DNA of 6,431 nucleotides, taken from positions 1-6,431 of the forward strand of contig CAITEM010000253.1 in assembly GCA_903891395.1 (NCBI GenBank). The letters are read 5' to 3'. Shown here in pieces: positions 5,982 to 6,431 of the stretch. Both the position numbers and the translations under genes were made by a program. The first letter of the stretch is position 1; each line of letters begins with the position of its first letter. The stretch comes from an uncultured Hyphomicrobiales bacterium (lineage in GTDB: Bacteria; Pseudomonadota; Alphaproteobacteria; Rhizobiales; Xanthobacteraceae). Below the pieces are notes generated by a model. It had not been told where the DNA came from, searched no databases, and saw only the letters and a program-made list of their open reading frames with translations.

Positions 5982-6005
5982 AAAAAACCCGGGCCTGGGC
6001 CCGGG
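5982..6005 (-). terminator. intrinsic terminator, leftward
   Basis: On the minus strand, a 7-bp perfect GC stem (5999-6005 with 5988-5994) and a 4-base loop are followed directly by six T (5987-5982). This is the classic Rho-independent form. Read rightward, the stem is followed by GGAG, so it works only leftward. It lies about 195 bases beyond the ctrA stop, past ctrA's own terminator, and ends either read-through RNA or a separate small transcript. It also faces the end of the GMC remnant. Confidence 0.75.
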
Positions 6006-6045
6006 GGAGTTTAGGGGAGGGTGAGCCCCAAGGGGCTCTGGCTCG
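5982..6045 (-). ncRNA. possible small RNA ending at the 5982 terminator
   Basis: Leftward, a perfect hairpin (GAGCCCC, two bases, GGGGCTC; 6023-6038) is followed by a C-rich linker containing CCTCC (6006-6022), then the terminator stem and U-run. A stem-loop, an unpaired anti-Shine-Dalgarno-like stretch and an intrinsic terminator is the shape of many bacterial trans-acting RNAs. The 5' end is unknown. A TTGACG (6103-6108) upstream lacks a proper -10, so the RNA might instead be cut from ctrA read-through. No known RNA family was recognised. Confidence 0.25.
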
Positions 6046-6121
6046 AGACGGCGCAGACGCTACGGGCGGATTGAAAATCTCACGCGCGGGGCGCGGGCAA
6101 AGCGTCAAAAGCACCGGCCGC

Positions 6122-6155
6122 AAAGGAAAAGGGCGTAGATTGCTCTACGCCCTTT
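6122..6155 (-). terminator. ctrA intrinsic terminator
   Basis: A perfect 12-bp stem (6144-6155 with 6128-6139) around a 4-base loop lies 44 bases past the ctrA stop. Reading leftward the stem runs into TTTT, CC, TTT (6130-6122). Strand, position and strength make it the natural end of the ctrA transcript. Confidence 0.85.
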
Positions 6156-6199
6156 CGGAAATTGGCATTGCGGGAGGCAGAGAGGCCGCCCGGAAAGCT

Positions 6200-6431
6200 T
6201 TAAGCTGGAATCCGCTCTTCGACGTCGCTCGGCTCGCGCAGCACGTAGCCGCGGCCCCACACCGTCTCGATGTAGTTCTTGCCCGAGGAGGCGTTGGCGA
6301 GCTTCTTGCGCAGCTTGCAGATGAAGACGTCGATGATCTTGAGCTCCGGCTCGTCCATGCCGCCGTAGAGATGATTGAGGAACATCTCCTTGGTGAGCGT
6401 GGTGCCTTTGCGCAGCGAGAGCAGCTCGAGC
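6200..6431 (-). CDS. ctrA: cell-cycle response regulator CtrA (C-terminal part)
   Basis: The last 76 residues of CtrA, the OmpR/PhoB-type response regulator that controls cell-cycle, division and flagellar genes in alphaproteobacteria through the CckA-ChpT phosphorelay. The 5' part is cut by the window end, so the receiver domain and phosphorylated Asp are not seen. What is visible is most of the winged-helix output domain: Leu-Ser-Leu-Arg-Lys-Gly near the edge, Glu-Met-Phe-Leu-Asn-His-Leu-Tyr-Gly-Gly, Glu-Pro-Glu-Leu-Lys followed by Val-Phe-Ile-Cys-Lys-Leu-Arg-Lys-Lys in the recognition helix, and Tyr-Ile-Glu-Thr-Val-Trp-Gly-Arg-Gly-Tyr in the wing. These segments are nearly invariant in CtrA. 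The tail after Leu-Arg-Glu-Pro is short and variable and ends Arg-Ile-Pro-Ala, then TAA at 6200-6202. Its terminator is 44 bases downstream. Confidence 0.95.
   Translation of the reverse strand, partial: LELLSLRKGTTLTKEMFLNHLYGGMDEPELKIIDVFICKLRKKLANASSGKNYIETVWGRGYVLREPSDVEERIPA

Noticed and set aside
5806..6123. 105-codon minus-strand frame between the methyltransferase gene and ctrA
   Set aside because: It runs through both the 5982 terminator and the antisense of the GMC remnant, is Pro/Arg-rich, has no motif and starts inside the ctrA terminator region.

Overview
The window looks like a GC-rich alphaproteobacterial chromosome, most likely Hyphomicrobiales (Rhizobiales) near the Nitrobacteraceae/Xanthobacteraceae. 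The basis is the very recognisable C-terminus of the cell-cycle regulator CtrA at the right edge, an orphan Bug/TctC-type solute-binding protein, and GC-rich codon use through the left two thirds. The genus cannot be fixed from the sequence alone.

Left part (1-1725): an AT-rich intergenic stretch carries a near-consensus sigma70-type promoter pointing left, out of the window. Two rightward genes follow: a hotdog-fold PaaI-like thioesterase and a secreted Bug-family substrate-binding protein. They have separate ribosome binding contexts and no obvious shared job.

Middle part (1774-4544): a compact rightward cluster encodes a MarR-type repressor, an isochorismatase-superfamily hydrolase, a small three-helix membrane protein and an MFS exporter of the EntS/MFS_3 type. 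An 11-bp perfect inverted repeat lies just before the marR start codon. Downstream of marR the spacings are 74, 2 and 10 bases, so the last three genes are almost certainly one transcript and marR probably belongs to it. The likely logic is a repressor that responds to a small molecule and controls a modifying hydrolase plus an efflux pump. The substrate is unknown. The hydrolase has Gly where most cysteine hydrolases of this superfamily have the nucleophilic Cys.

Right part (4545-6199): an accessory-looking stretch of lower GC. A leftward methyltransferase-like gene (about 50-55% GC in the two lines counted, against about 70% in one MFS line) converges on the MFS gene. Beside it is a rightward, broken remnant of a GMC-family FAD oxidoreductase: its C-terminus is intact, but the FAD-binding N-terminus is gone and an internal piece appears deleted. 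Then come two leftward intrinsic terminators. The one nearer ctrA is that gene's own terminator. The farther one, preceded by a second hairpin and a C-rich linker, may end a small RNA.

Right edge (6200-6431): the last 76 codons of ctrA, running leftward, truncated by the window end. The layout suggests a conserved core locus (ctrA) with a patch of acquired and decaying genes downstream of it.
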